This document shows positions 1 to 8,037 of a stretch of 64,000 nucleotides of DNA, piece by piece (position 1 is the first letter of the stretch; every line of letters begins with the position of its first letter). The DNA comes from an uncultured Bacilli bacterium. Lineage in GTDB: Bacteria; Bacillota_I; Bacilli_A; RF39; UBA660. The DNA is taken from positions 46,569 to 110,568 of the forward strand of contig CAKPMB010000003.1 in NCBI GenBank assembly GCA_934167885.1, given 5' to 3'. The translations under genes were made by a program, and so were the position numbers. Below the pieces are notes generated by a model, which worked only from the letters and a program-made list of their open reading frames with translations, was not told the DNA's origin and did no database searches.

Positions 1-543
1 TTTAATACTAAGATTTTATTTCAAATATTTCATCAGTTGGTTATTATTCTTCATGAAATAAGACACGTTATTCAAAATAAAGCGATATCTTCTCAAACAA
101 TTAATAATACGAATGATTATGTATATAAGATGGTTATGTTTGATTGTATAAGAGGGGACTTGAATGAGACTTATAAAAGAAATGGCAACCTTTTTCCAAG
201 TGAAAAGGATGCCAACTTCTTTGCCGTTAATTTTGTCTTTAATTTATTTAAAACTATGCCGATAAATAATGCTTATTTTCATAGTATATTAAATGATGCC
301 TATTTTTATTATTTATATCAAGGTTATAATAATTACTTTGGGATGCTTAGAACGTTTTATTGCAATGTTTTATCAAAAGAGAATGTATATAAACATTTGA
401 GTAAGTATTTGAATGAGTTAACAACATATAATAAGTTGGGTATTAATGCTAACTTAAATGAAGGGGATGTTCGCTTGTTAAATGAGTTTTTCCAAAATGT
501 TAATAATAGTGACCCAATAGTTGTATTAAATAAAAAAATCTAG
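1..543 (+). CDS. HExxH-motif protein, 5' end outside the window
   Basis: The reading frame is open from the first base and stops with TAG at 541-543, so this is the C-terminal ~180 residues of a longer protein. An HEIRH motif at nt 52-66 (pattern HExxH) is typical of zinc metallopeptidases: the two His bind zinc and the Glu is the general base. The rest is rich in aromatic residues and Asn and I recognise no family. A TTG at 37 could be read as a start, but the frame is open before it and the motif sits almost at once after it, so I treat the gene as truncated by the window edge. It converges on the RNase J gene, and the two stops overlap by 4 nt. Peptidase activity is an inference from one short motif. 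Confidence 0.55.
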   Translation, partial: FNTKILFQIFHQLVIILHEIRHVIQNKAISSQTINNTNDYVYKMVMFDCIRGDLNETYKRNGNLFPSEKDANFFAVNFVFNLFKTMPINNAYFHSILNDAYFYYLYQGYNNYFGMLRTFYCNVLSKENVYKHLSKYLNELTTYNKLGINANLNEGDVRLLNEFFQNVNNSDPIVVLNKKI

Positions 544-2234
544 TCAGTTGTTTTCTGATTAGATTTTTTAATGTCTAAAATAATTGGTAAAATAATTGGA
601 TGACGACCAGTTAAATCGCTAATGTAACTTGCAACTTGAATAGCAAGATATGATTTAATATCATTAAATGTTACCGCATTTTCTTTAAGCTTTTCTGTAA
701 TAAGTGTGCTTGCTTTGTATTCTATTTTCTTAATTAATTCTTCACTGCGATTTACTTGAATAAAGCCCCGAGTTGTAATTGTTGGTTTAATTAGTAACTT
801 GTGATTTCGCATATCAATATTTGCGATAATTACTAGAATACCATCAGCAGCCATTATTTTACGATCTCTTATTACTTGTGTTTGCACTTCTCCAACACGA
901 TTTCCATCAATGTATACGTCATCTTGTTTAATACTATCACCCTTGGTGATAACACCTTTATCTAGGATTAATGAATCACCATTAGCAAGTAGGAAAGTAT
1001 TTTTTTTGTTAACACCGCACATAATTGAGATATCAGCATGATTTTTTAACATTCGATAATCACCATGGAAAGGTAACATATATTTTGGTTTTAATAAACG
1101 AATCATAAGTTTCAACTCTTCAATATTGGCATGTCCTGATGTATGTATATCGTTTGTATCAGAGTTAGTATATACTTTAACTCCTTTTAAGTATAACTTA
1201 TTAATTGTTTTACCAATACTCATAGCATTTCCAGGAATAGGACTTGATGAGAATACAACAACGTCATCCGGTCTTAATTTAATTGACCGATGCTCACCAT
1301 CAGCAATTCTTGAAAGCGCTGCTAATGGTTCACCTTGACTTCCTGTGCAAAGTAAACAGACTTCTTTAGGCTTTAAATTATTTGCTTCTTCGGCACTTAT
1401 AAATAGTTCTTTATGATTAATGTATCCACCTTTAATGGATATTTCAATATTATTTTCCATACTTCTTCCGAAGATACAGATTTTTCTTTTATGATTATAA
1501 CATGTTTCAACAATATGTTTTAACCGATAAATATTGGATGCAAAAGTTGCAATAATAATTCTTTCATTAGTATGTTTTTCAAAAATTTCATTTAAAGCTT
1601 CATCTACTTTTGACTCTGAAGCACTAATTCCTTCATTTAAAGCGTTAGTTGAATCACTAACAAGTAATGTTACACCTTCTTTACCAATTTCAGCCATTTT
1701 ATGTAAATCAGCCATTGGTCCAATTGGTGTAAAGTCTATTTTAAAGTCTCCAGTTGTAAATATTACACCATCTGGAGTTTTAACACGAATTCCGTGTGAA
1801 TCAGGAATAGAGTGGGTTGTTCTAACAAAATCAACAGTAAAGTATTTAAATTTATATACGTCATCGCTATTATAAGTAATAATGTTATCATAGCGTATGT
1901 TTTTATCAGCTAGTTTCATTTTAATTAATTCACTTGCTTGATTTGGAGCGTATATATATGGAATGTTTACACTTTGTAATAAAAATGGTATGCCACCAAT
2001 ATGATCTTCATGTCCGTGAGTAATAAATAATCCCTTAATTTTACTTTCATTTTCTTTTAAATAAGTATAATCAGGGACAATATAATCAATACCTAAAAGT
2101 GACATATCTGCAAAACTAATACCAGCATCGATAATAATTATTTCATCATCATGCTCAACTAAATACATATTTTTACCAATTTCACCCAATCCGCCTAAAA
2201 CAACGAATTTCGTCTTTTGGTCTTTTTCTTTCAT
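540..2234 (-). CDS. rnjA: Ribonuclease J
   Basis: Metallo-beta-lactamase/beta-CASP ribonuclease that degrades and matures RNA in the cytoplasm of low-GC Gram-positives, with 5'-to-3' exonuclease and endonuclease activity. The 564 residues match the family's ~555. The zinc motif HGHEDH is at residues 73-78, the TTGDFKID block follows near 160, and the beta-CASP HTSGHA motif lies near 370. Intact metal ligands favour the J1 type over the often degenerate J2. The ATG at 2234 is preceded by AAAGGAGAA, a strong ribosome-binding site. A promoter lies 42-70 nt upstream. It is transcribed divergently from the adenosyltransferase operon. Confidence 0.95.
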   Translation of the reverse strand: MKEKDQKTKFVVLGGLGEIGKNMYLVEHDDEIIIIDAGISFADMSLLGIDYIVPDYTYLKENESKIKGLFITHGHEDHIGGIPFLLQSVNIPYIYAPNQASELIKMKLADKNIRYDNIITYNSDDVYKFKYFTVDFVRTTHSIPDSHGIRVKTPDGVIFTTGDFKIDFTPIGPMADLHKMAEIGKEGVTLLVSDSTNALNEGISASESKVDEALNEIFEKHTNERIIIATFASNIYRLKHIVETCYNHKRKICIFGRSMENNIEISIKGGYINHKELFISAEEANNLKPKEVCLLCTGSQGEPLAALSRIADGEHRSIKLRPDDVVVFSSSPIPGNAMSIGKTINKLYLKGVKVYTNSDTNDIHTSGHANIEELKLMIRLLKPKYMLPFHGDYRMLKNHADISIMCGVNKKNTFLLANGDSLILDKGVITKGDSIKQDDVYIDGNRVGEVQTQVIRDRKIMAADGILVIIANIDMRNHKLLIKPTITTRGFIQVNRSEELIKKIEYKASTLITEKLKENAVTFNDIKSYLAIQVASYISDLTGRHPIILPIILDIKKSNQKTTD

Positions 2235-2275
2235 TCTTCTCCTTTCTTTAATAATAAAGAACTATTAACTTTACA

Positions 2276-2304
2276 ATTATACAATTTTTTTCTTCATTTG
2301 TCCA
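2276..2304 (-). promoter_or_regulatory. Promoter of the RNase J gene
   Basis: Read on the minus strand: -35 TGGACA (2304-2299), 17-bp spacer, -10 TATAAT (2281-2276). Only one base of the -35 departs from the sigma-A consensus. It lies about 42 nt before the ribonuclease start codon. Confidence 0.65.
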
Positions 2305-2361
2305 GTGTCCATTTTTTGGAAGGAAATTGTCTAAAAAAATTAACAAATACTAATATTTTTG

Positions 2362-2391
2362 TTGACAATAAATGATTATTAATATTATATT
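2362..2391 (+). promoter_or_regulatory. Promoter of the adenosyltransferase operon
   Basis: Perfect -35 TTGACA at 2362-2367, 18-bp spacer, -10 TATATT at 2386-2391. Transcription would start near 2398 and give a ~100-nt AU-rich leader. I looked for a SAM riboswitch in that leader and saw no SAM-I core or other recognisable motif. Confidence 0.65.
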
Positions 2392-2501
2392 TTAACTATA
2401 AGGTATCTTCTGAAATAAAAATTTAATAATATATGATTTTTTAGTTATAAAATGCGAGTTTTGATAATATTTTTTAATGTAAATATATGATAAGGAGGTC
2501 T

Positions 2502-3752
2502 ATGGAAACGTTTATTTATGTTAATGCCAAAAAAAATATTGATGATGTTGCGTTTGAGGTTGTTGAAACAAAAGGTATGGGACATCCTGATAATATATGC
2601 GATGCTTTAGCGGAGAAGATATCAGCCAATTATTCAAAGTATTGTTTATCAAAGTATGGCGTAATATTAAGACATATGATTGATAAATTATCAGTTCTTG
2701 GAGGAGGTTCAAAAGTATGGTTTCAAGGTGGTGAAATAACTTCTCCTATAAGAGTTTTAGTAAATGGTCGTTTTACAAATAATTTTAATAATGATCAAAT
2801 TGATTATATGAAGATTGTTAATAAAACTATTAAGACTTATTTTAAAAAATTATTTCCACTACTTAATGTGGAAAAAGATTTAGTAATAGTTGATAATACG
2901 CATCATAATGAAGGACCAGGCGTTGTTTACAATGATGACGGCACAACTTTAAATGAGCGTAAACGTTTTTTTGAAGTTGTTTCCAAAGAAGATTTACATC
3001 GTCATAATAATCATTTTAAATGTAATGATACTTCTACAACTGTAAGTTATTATCCTATGAGTAAATTAGAAAAATTAGTTCTTGATATTGAAAAGACATT
3101 AAATAGTTCTGAATATAAAAAGAGAAATCCTTGGACAGGTAGTGATATTAAAGTAATGGGTATTAGAAAAGGTAGTCTTATTGAAATAACATCATGTGTT
3201 CCTTTAATATCAAAGTATGTTTTGAATTTAGATGATTACAAAGAAAAATTAAATAAAATAAAAAAAGATATAGCATCTATAATCGAAAAATATTTTGATG
3301 GAAATTATGCAATTTATTTAAATACACGTGATAATTACGAAAAAAATGATATGTATATGACTGTTATTGGTAGTGCCATTGAAAGTGGTGATGAAGGAGC
3401 GGTTGGTCGTGGTAATCGTCCGATGGGTTTAATTCCTTTTTCACGTCATTTTAGTATGGAGGCTTCTTGTGGTAAAAATCCTGTATACCATACTGGCAAA
3501 ATATTCTCTGCTATCGGTAATGAAATAAGCAGGGCAATTTATGATAAATATCATGTTGAAAACATTGTTTATATGACTTCTAAAATGGGGGACGAAATGG
3601 AAAACCCTTGGAATGTTTCTGTTGAATTAAATGAAGATGTATCAACAAAGATTCGTGATGGTATTAATAAAATTGTTAATAAATATTTGAAAAAACACTA
3701 TGATGTAACTAAAAAAATTATTAATGGTAAGATAAAACTAAATAACTATTAG
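2502..3752 (+). CDS. Archaeal-type methionine adenosyltransferase
   Basis: Makes S-adenosylmethionine from ATP and methionine. The sequence belongs to the archaeal MAT family (AdoMet_Synthase), not the bacterial MetK family. Landmarks are ETKGMGHPDN at residues 22-31, GGGSKVWFQGGEI near 67-79, SDIKVMGIRKG near 214-224, SGDEGAVGRGNRP at 295-307 and EASCGKNPVYHTGKI at 320-334. The 416 residues are close to the archaeal ~400. An ATG at 2487 is in frame, but the AAGGAGG at 2492-2498 lies just before the ATG at 2502, so I start there, although the 3-nt spacing is short. First gene of a four-gene run with 8-12-nt gaps and one overlap. A bacterial cell keeping this type in an operon with modifying enzymes suggests dedicated SAM supply. 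Whether a normal metK exists elsewhere is unknown. Confidence 0.9.
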   Translation: METFIYVNAKKNIDDVAFEVVETKGMGHPDNICDALAEKISANYSKYCLSKYGVILRHMIDKLSVLGGGSKVWFQGGEITSPIRVLVNGRFTNNFNNDQIDYMKIVNKTIKTYFKKLFPLLNVEKDLVIVDNTHHNEGPGVVYNDDGTTLNERKRFFEVVSKEDLHRHNNHFKCNDTSTTVSYYPMSKLEKLVLDIEKTLNSSEYKKRNPWTGSDIKVMGIRKGSLIEITSCVPLISKYVLNLDDYKEKLNKIKKDIASIIEKYFDGNYAIYLNTRDNYEKNDMYMTVIGSAIESGDEGAVGRGNRPMGLIPFSRHFSMEASCGKNPVYHTGKIFSAIGNEISRAIYDKYHVENIVYMTSKMGDEMENPWNVSVELNEDVSTKIRDGINKIVNKYLKKHYDVTKKIINGKIKLNNY

Positions 3753-3760
3753 GAGGATTT

Positions 3761-4678
3761 ATGCGAATTATTGATTGTCATAGTCATATAGGTCATGATA
3801 TTGGGTGCCTAGAAGCAACAATTGATAACTATCTTGCTTTATCTTCAAGTGAAAAGATAACCGACGCACTATTAATGCCTGTTCCTAATCAAATAGTTGA
3901 TGAAAATAAAGATGAAAAACTTTATTTAAGATGGAAGTTTGATAATGGCATAGTTTATTATTCAGACTATTATAAAAATAGTTTAAATAATCCTTATTTA
4001 ATAACTAATGAAAAACTATTTGCTAAAATTAATAATACAAATACCAATATAAATATGCACTTTATTCCACTTATCCATCCACTTCTTGATACATATGATT
4101 ATTTAGATTATATAAAACAAATTTATAAGCCAGTTGCAATTAAAATTCATGGTTTAGCAGCCGGTTTAATGCCTAAAGAATTATACACAAATGAAGCTGC
4201 TATAAAGAAATTAAAGTATCTGGGACTACCTATTATTGTGCATACAGATTATATGCGTAATAAATCTAATACTTTTAATATAAGAGGTGTTAACGATGCC
4301 AAAGAGTGGTGTAGATTATTTAATGATAATGATCTACAAGGATATATCACTCATTGTGCTCGTTTTGAACCAGAAGCGATAAAATTGATAAATGAGTCTA
4401 ATAATTTGGTTTTAGGCTTAGGGCCAACTAAATTATTATCATTCGCTAAAGATGAAATGTATTTAGATTTTAAATCTTCAAAAGATTTATTGTTAAAATT
4501 AAAAGAATATGTTAAACTTAGTAAAATTTTATTTGATGTAGATTATAATTGGAATTATAGTGAACCAAATAGAAATGATGTTTTTGACGATAAACCAGTA
4601 GAGGATGTTATTGATGTCTTTAAAGAAGACAAGGGAAAGGTTTTATCCAAGAATGCTGAGCGATTTTTTAGAATTTGA
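3761..4678 (+). CDS. Amidohydrolase-2 family metal-dependent hydrolase
   Basis: TIM-barrel metal hydrolase of the Amidohydro_2 family, 305 residues. Visible ligands: HSH at residues 7-9 after strand 1, IKIHG with Lys128/His130, VHTD with His161, THCAR with His198 and FDVD with Asp259/261. The ending VLSKNAERFF is the usual C-terminal signature of the family (compare NAxRLF). Such enzymes hydrolyse or decarboxylate amides, lactones and aromatic acids, and the substrate cannot be read from the sequence. The start follows AGGAGG and lies 8 nt after the adenosyltransferase stop, so the two genes are probably cotranscribed. Confidence 0.8.
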   Translation: MRIIDCHSHIGHDIGCLEATIDNYLALSSSEKITDALLMPVPNQIVDENKDEKLYLRWKFDNGIVYYSDYYKNSLNNPYLITNEKLFAKINNTNTNINMHFIPLIHPLLDTYDYLDYIKQIYKPVAIKIHGLAAGLMPKELYTNEAAIKKLKYLGLPIIVHTDYMRNKSNTFNIRGVNDAKEWCRLFNDNDLQGYITHCARFEPEAIKLINESNNLVLGLGPTKLLSFAKDEMYLDFKSSKDLLLKLKEYVKLSKILFDVDYNWNYSEPNRNDVFDDKPVEDVIDVFKEDKGKVLSKNAERFFRI

Positions 4679-4690
4679 AGGGAGAAGAAT

Positions 4691-5227
4691 ATGTATTTTA
4701 AAAAAATAGAAGGTGAAAAAATATATTTATCACCAATTGATGTTAATGATTATGAATTATATGCTAAATGGATGAATGACTATAAAACAAGTCGTTATAT
4801 AAAACAATATACCAATGTTATTAATGCTGCTTCAGAAAAGGAATTTTTAGAAAAATTAGCTGTTACCCCTTATAATTTTGCTATTGTTTTGAAAAATAAT
4901 GATAAATTAATAGGGAATGTTAGTTTAGTTAATGTTGATAATATTAATCAAACTGCTGAATTAGGCATTTTTATTGGTGATGATGAAAATAGACATCATG
5001 GATATGGAACAGAGGCTATTAAATTAATGATAAATTATGCTTTTAATTATTTGAATTTAAATAATATCTTCCTTAGTGTATATGCTCTTAACAAAAATGC
5101 TTATGAAGCTTATCAAAAAATAGGCTTCAAAACCATCGGTGTGCGTCATGAATGTTTTTATTTTGATGGCAAACTTCAAGATGAAATATTTATGGAACTA
5201 TTAAAAGCTGATTATGAATGCTTGTGA
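4691..5227 (+). CDS. GNAT-family N-acetyltransferase (RimJ/RimL type)
   Basis: Predicted acetyl-CoA-dependent N-acetyltransferase of 178 residues. It begins with the RimJ/RimL-style phrase EGEKIYLSPIDVND and has the acetyl-CoA pyrophosphate loop RHHGYGTEA at 101-109, then NKNAYEAYQKIGFK, typical of the C-terminal GNAT helix. Relatives acetylate ribosomal protein N-termini, aminoglycosides or aminoacyl compounds. The closest functional hint is its operon. It starts 12 nt after the amidohydrolase, behind GGGAGAAG, and its end overlaps the next gene by 14 nt. Confidence 0.85.
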   Translation: MYFKKIEGEKIYLSPIDVNDYELYAKWMNDYKTSRYIKQYTNVINAASEKEFLEKLAVTPYNFAIVLKNNDKLIGNVSLVNVDNINQTAELGIFIGDDENRHHGYGTEAIKLMINYAFNYLNLNNIFLSVYALNKNAYEAYQKIGFKTIGVRHECFYFDGKLQDEIFMELLKADYECL

Positions 5228-6152
5228 TATTTTAAATCTCATAGAGAATGATTTAATTAACAACCATTGGTGTATAAATGAAAATGCTAAAAGTTATATT
5301 TTTGTTAAAAATAATTATCAGGCAACATGTTCATTTAAGCAAAAGTTAAATATTATTGAAGGTTATCAAAAAATATACAATACACTAACTAGTTTAAATC
5401 ATTGTATTTTGTATAAACCATTAGATATTTTAGATTCATATAAAAATAATTCTTTTATAGGATCGGGTTTAGATTTATATTATCCGTATTTTTATGATAA
5501 TATTAAAATGCCCCATAACCCATCTTTAATTTTTCAACCCGTTGTGCGCTATTCTAAAGAAAAATTAATGGGAGTGACAAAATACAAATCATCTATTTCC
5601 TTTGTTAATGTTTCCTATTTTAAAGAATTTAATAACAATTTATTTGAATGTATAAATGAAGTTATTGATATTTATTCTAAACTTGGAATTCATGCTTCAA
5701 ATTTAAAGATAAAGTTAAATAAGAAAGAATATAAATATCTAAATAAAGAAAAACATTTTATAATAAAATTCTATATTAATGGGCTTGAAGTATCAGATAT
5801 TTTACTTATTTTTTGCCATCATAAAACTTTTATTGAATATGGCTTTGGTATTGAAAGAATGCTTATGGCTATTTTCAACTGTCAATACGAAAATTTATTC
5901 TTTAATGAACGAACAAATTATTATCATGATGATTTAATTAGAATTAATTTTATAAGTTTATTAGCATTTTCTAATCAAAAATTTAAGAAAGGTTCTAAAA
6001 GTATTTATAATAAAATTAAGAATGAATTAAAGTTATGTCCTTATAAAGATTCTCTTAAAATATTAAAAATAAATTATAATTATTGGAAATTAGTTTTAAA
6101 TAGTAGCATGTCATTTAATAAGTTTTTAAATAATTATGCTAAATTAATATAA
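5214..6152 (+). CDS. Stand-alone class II aminoacyl-tRNA-synthetase-like protein
   Basis: 312 residues resembling the catalytic core of alanyl-tRNA synthetase without its tRNA-recognition, editing and C-terminal domains. The motif-2-like stretch runs HNPSLIFQPVVR (101-112) to SSISFVNVSYF (126-136), and motif 3 is EYGFGIERML (208-217), the class II GxGxER ATP-binding signature. No anticodon-binding domain is visible. Such stand-alone paralogues often activate an amino acid for something other than translation, such as amide or peptide formation or protein modification. It overlaps the acetyltransferase by 14 nt, so translation is probably coupled. The alanyl-type assignment rests on motif resemblance only. 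Confidence 0.6.
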   Translation: MNACDILNLIENDLINNHWCINENAKSYIFVKNNYQATCSFKQKLNIIEGYQKIYNTLTSLNHCILYKPLDILDSYKNNSFIGSGLDLYYPYFYDNIKMPHNPSLIFQPVVRYSKEKLMGVTKYKSSISFVNVSYFKEFNNNLFECINEVIDIYSKLGIHASNLKIKLNKKEYKYLNKEKHFIIKFYINGLEVSDILLIFCHHKTFIEYGFGIERMLMAIFNCQYENLFFNERTNYYHDDLIRINFISLLAFSNQKFKKGSKSIYNKIKNELKLCPYKDSLKILKINYNYWKLVLNSSMSFNKFLNNYAKLI

Positions 6153-6182
6153 AGATCTTTGTCCAAGATGAAGATTTTTTTT
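6153..6182 (+). terminator. Probable terminator of the adenosyltransferase operon
   Basis: A short hairpin, ATCTT paired with AAGAT, directly after the stop codon and followed by a long T run. The stem is weak, but the position at the end of the four-gene operon is right. Confidence 0.4.
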
Positions 6183-6229
6183 TATTAATAAAAAGATGTA
6201 TGATATAATACTTGTGAAAAGAGGGAATG

Positions 6230-6685
6230 ATGAAAGAAGATAAAAAATTATTGATTTATAAAATTATAATAATTCTTTTAGGATTTAGTTCACTTTGTTT
6301 ATTATATACACAAAAAATATACATATATGAAAAAATATCAATTAAAACTTTTAGTATTGGGATGATAATTGGTATTATTTTATGGATTATCTTTTTAATT
6401 AATGCAACTATTTTAGTTTTTATTGTAAATAAAAATGATGAAAAATATTTAAAATTACGAAATATTCAACGAAACATCGTTTTATTGTTGCTTATTACTA
6501 TGATTTTAATATATCGCGTTGGTAATGGTATTTTAACACTTTATAAATTAAAAGGAACTTCTTTTAGAATTATGATATATGTTTTATTTGGTCTTATCTT
6601 TTTAACATATGTTATTATGACAATAGTTATTAATAAGCAAGAGGTAAATAATTCTAAAAAGCAAAAATTAAAGAATAAAAAGTAG
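6230..6685 (+). CDS. Small four-helix membrane protein, unknown function
   Basis: 151 residues with four hydrophobic segments separated by short basic or polar loops, and a Lys-rich C-terminal tail that should face the cytoplasm. I recognise no family. Two ATG codons lie in tandem (6227 and 6230). GAGG at 6221-6224 is better spaced for the second. A TATAAT at 6204-6209 suggests its own promoter, and a strong hairpin terminator follows at 6727, so it is probably monocistronic. Confidence 0.6.
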   Translation: MKEDKKLLIYKIIIILLGFSSLCLLYTQKIYIYEKISIKTFSIGMIIGIILWIIFLINATILVFIVNKNDEKYLKLRNIQRNIVLLLLITMILIYRVGNGILTLYKLKGTSFRIMIYVLFGLIFLTYVIMTIVINKQEVNNSKKQKLKNKK

Positions 6686-6726
6686 TAGTATTGATTTAGC
6701 AAAAATTGTTCATAAAATTATTAGAG

Positions 6727-6760
6727 CCCTGGTTCAATTTTATATTGAATCAGGGTTTTA
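6727..6760 (+). terminator. Rho-independent terminator after the membrane-protein gene
   Basis: CCCTGGTTCAAT (6727-6738) pairs with ATTGAATCAGGG (6744-6755) through 12 bp including one G-U, with a 5-nt loop and a TTTT tail. Confidence 0.85.
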
Positions 6761-6824
6761 TAGTCCAAATTTTTAATTGTGCATATTTTCTATGAAGCAA
6801 TTAGATACGATAAGCATTATATTA

Positions 6825-6859
6825 CAAAAAAAAGCGGCTCACATTTTTGTGTCCGCTTT
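6825..6859 (-). terminator. Rho-independent terminator of the zinc-ribbon gene
   Basis: On the minus strand AAAGCGG/CCGCTTT and CACA/TGTG stack into one hairpin followed by eight T residues. It lies ~40 nt after the stop of the minus-strand zinc-ribbon gene. Confidence 0.8.
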
Positions 6860-6897
6860 CACTTTTATTACTACTATAATTTATTTTGTTGTTAATA

Positions 6898-7446
6898 TCA
6901 GTTTGCAATAATTTCAATTATGTCTAAATAATAGCCTAAAACTTCGCCAACATCAGTAATTTTACCTCTAATTGTTATTTCTTGATCTGATGATAACGTT
7001 TTAACGATTTCTTTTTGTTCACTGTTTTTAATTCTACAAAAAACACCATTAAAATCAAATTCCTTGGTTGTTGACTCTAATGAAATATATTTTAAGTCAG
7101 AATCTATTGTTCCTAATTTACCAGTTATTTCAACATACTTTTTATTATATTTTTCTTTTGCTGATGCAGCATTATTTTCTAACGCTTCATCTAAATCGTC
7201 TTTAGATACTTTAATATATTTTATTTCTTCTGGTTGTTGGTTAGATGAAGTTCCATTTGATGTTCCGTTCGTGGGTTCTTCATAATCAGTGATAGTATTT
7301 GAAATAATGCTCATAGCAACAATAACTATAATAACAATTAACCAAACAGGCATTCCTTGGCTTGATCCACAGTATGGGCATTTTTTTGCTTTTATGTTGA
7401 TTGGTGCCTTACATTTTTTGCATTGTTTTGTCCCAACGTTATTCAT
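6898..7446 (-). CDS. Zinc-ribbon membrane protein with an OB-fold (tRNA_anti-like) domain
   Basis: 182 residues. The N-terminal zinc ribbon has CxxC pairs at Cys9/Cys12 and Cys23/Cys26. One membrane helix follows at about 33-49, then a Thr/Ser/Asn linker, then ~110 residues with the alternating pattern of the tRNA_anti-like OB fold (KKYVEITGKLGTID, later EITIRGKITDVG). The family occurs in many gut bacteria and has no assigned substrate. The ribbon should be cytoplasmic and the OB domain outside. The ATG follows AAAGGAG. Divergent from the HTH gene at 7554. Confidence 0.75.
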   Translation of the reverse strand: MNNVGTKQCKKCKAPINIKAKKCPYCGSSQGMPVWLIVIIVIVAMSIISNTITDYEEPTNGTSNGTSSNQQPEEIKYIKVSKDDLDEALENNAASAKEKYNKKYVEITGKLGTIDSDLKYISLESTTKEFDFNGVFCRIKNSEQKEIVKTLSSDQEITIRGKITDVGEVLGYYLDIIEIIAN

Positions 7447-7553
7447 AACTATTAACTCCTTTCCCTATTATTGTAACATATAAACTTCACGCAGACGACA
7501 TATTTTTTAAAAAATTTATGAAATAATTTTTGTATGAGAGGGAGTGATATACT

Positions 7554-7793
7554 TTGACTAGCAGATACTCAAAAGAACAATTGTCAATTATTGTTAGAAA
7601 AAACATTAGAAAGTATCGGTTAATGCGAAAGTATACACTTCAAGAACTTGCTGATTTGACTGGTTTGACTCACGGATATGTTAGAGATTTAGAATGTTTA
7701 TCCATCGAAAAAACACCACTTTTAGAAACTATTGGAAAATTTGCCGATGCATTGGAAATAGATATTAGGCAATTATTTGATGACATTAAATGA
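7554..7793 (+). CDS. XRE/Cro-family helix-turn-helix regulator
   Basis: 79-residue protein made of a single HTH_3 domain: NIRKYRLMRKYTLQELADLTGLT, then the recognition helix GYVRDLECLS and the tail ETIGKFADALEIDIRQLF. It would bind DNA as a dimer. The likely start is TTG at 7554, 9 nt after GGGAG; the next in-frame ATG (~7623) would remove the first helix. It lies divergent from the zinc-ribbon gene and ahead of the ABC gene, so either could be its target. Confidence 0.85.
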   Translation: MTSRYSKEQLSIIVRKNIRKYRLMRKYTLQELADLTGLTHGYVRDLECLSIEKTPLLETIGKFADALEIDIRQLFDDIK

Positions 7794-7856
7794 TCTATAT
7801 AGCAATATTTAGTTAAATTAATTTTATGAAACGATTATTACATAATGCAAATTTTG

Positions 7857-7916
7857 AAAAAGATTACGTTTTTTTTGTGAAAGTGATTTGTGGACATATA
7901 AGAACGTAATCTTTTT
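7857..7916. repeat. 14-bp perfect inverted repeat with a 32-nt loop
   Basis: AAAAAGATTACGTT (7857-7870) is the exact reverse complement of AACGTAATCTTTTT (7903-7916). It could terminate the HTH transcript, encode a small structured RNA, or be an operator. The loop is longer than in ordinary terminators. A smaller hairpin, ATTGTC/GACAAT with TTTT, follows at 7946-7965. Nothing else stands out between 7794 and 8037. Confidence 0.6.
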
Positions 7917-8037
7917 GATATATTTATGAAGTATTTAAATATGTTATTGTCACAAAGACAATTTTACATAAATAATTAATAAGAAATTATTTTTCGTATT
8001 TAATAATAGGTTTTGTTTAAAATAATAATGGTGGAAT

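Noticed and set aside
1534..1875. Long open frame antisense to the RNase J gene
   Set aside because: It lies wholly inside a well-supported gene on the other strand, has no ribosome-binding site, and its protein has no recognisable character. The same applies to the other antisense frames (for example 41857-42222, 39647-39973, 49392-49643).
2398..2501. A SAM riboswitch before the SAM synthetase gene
   Set aside because: The leader is AU-rich with only a weak TAACTA/TAGTTA pairing, and no known SAM-sensing core is visible.
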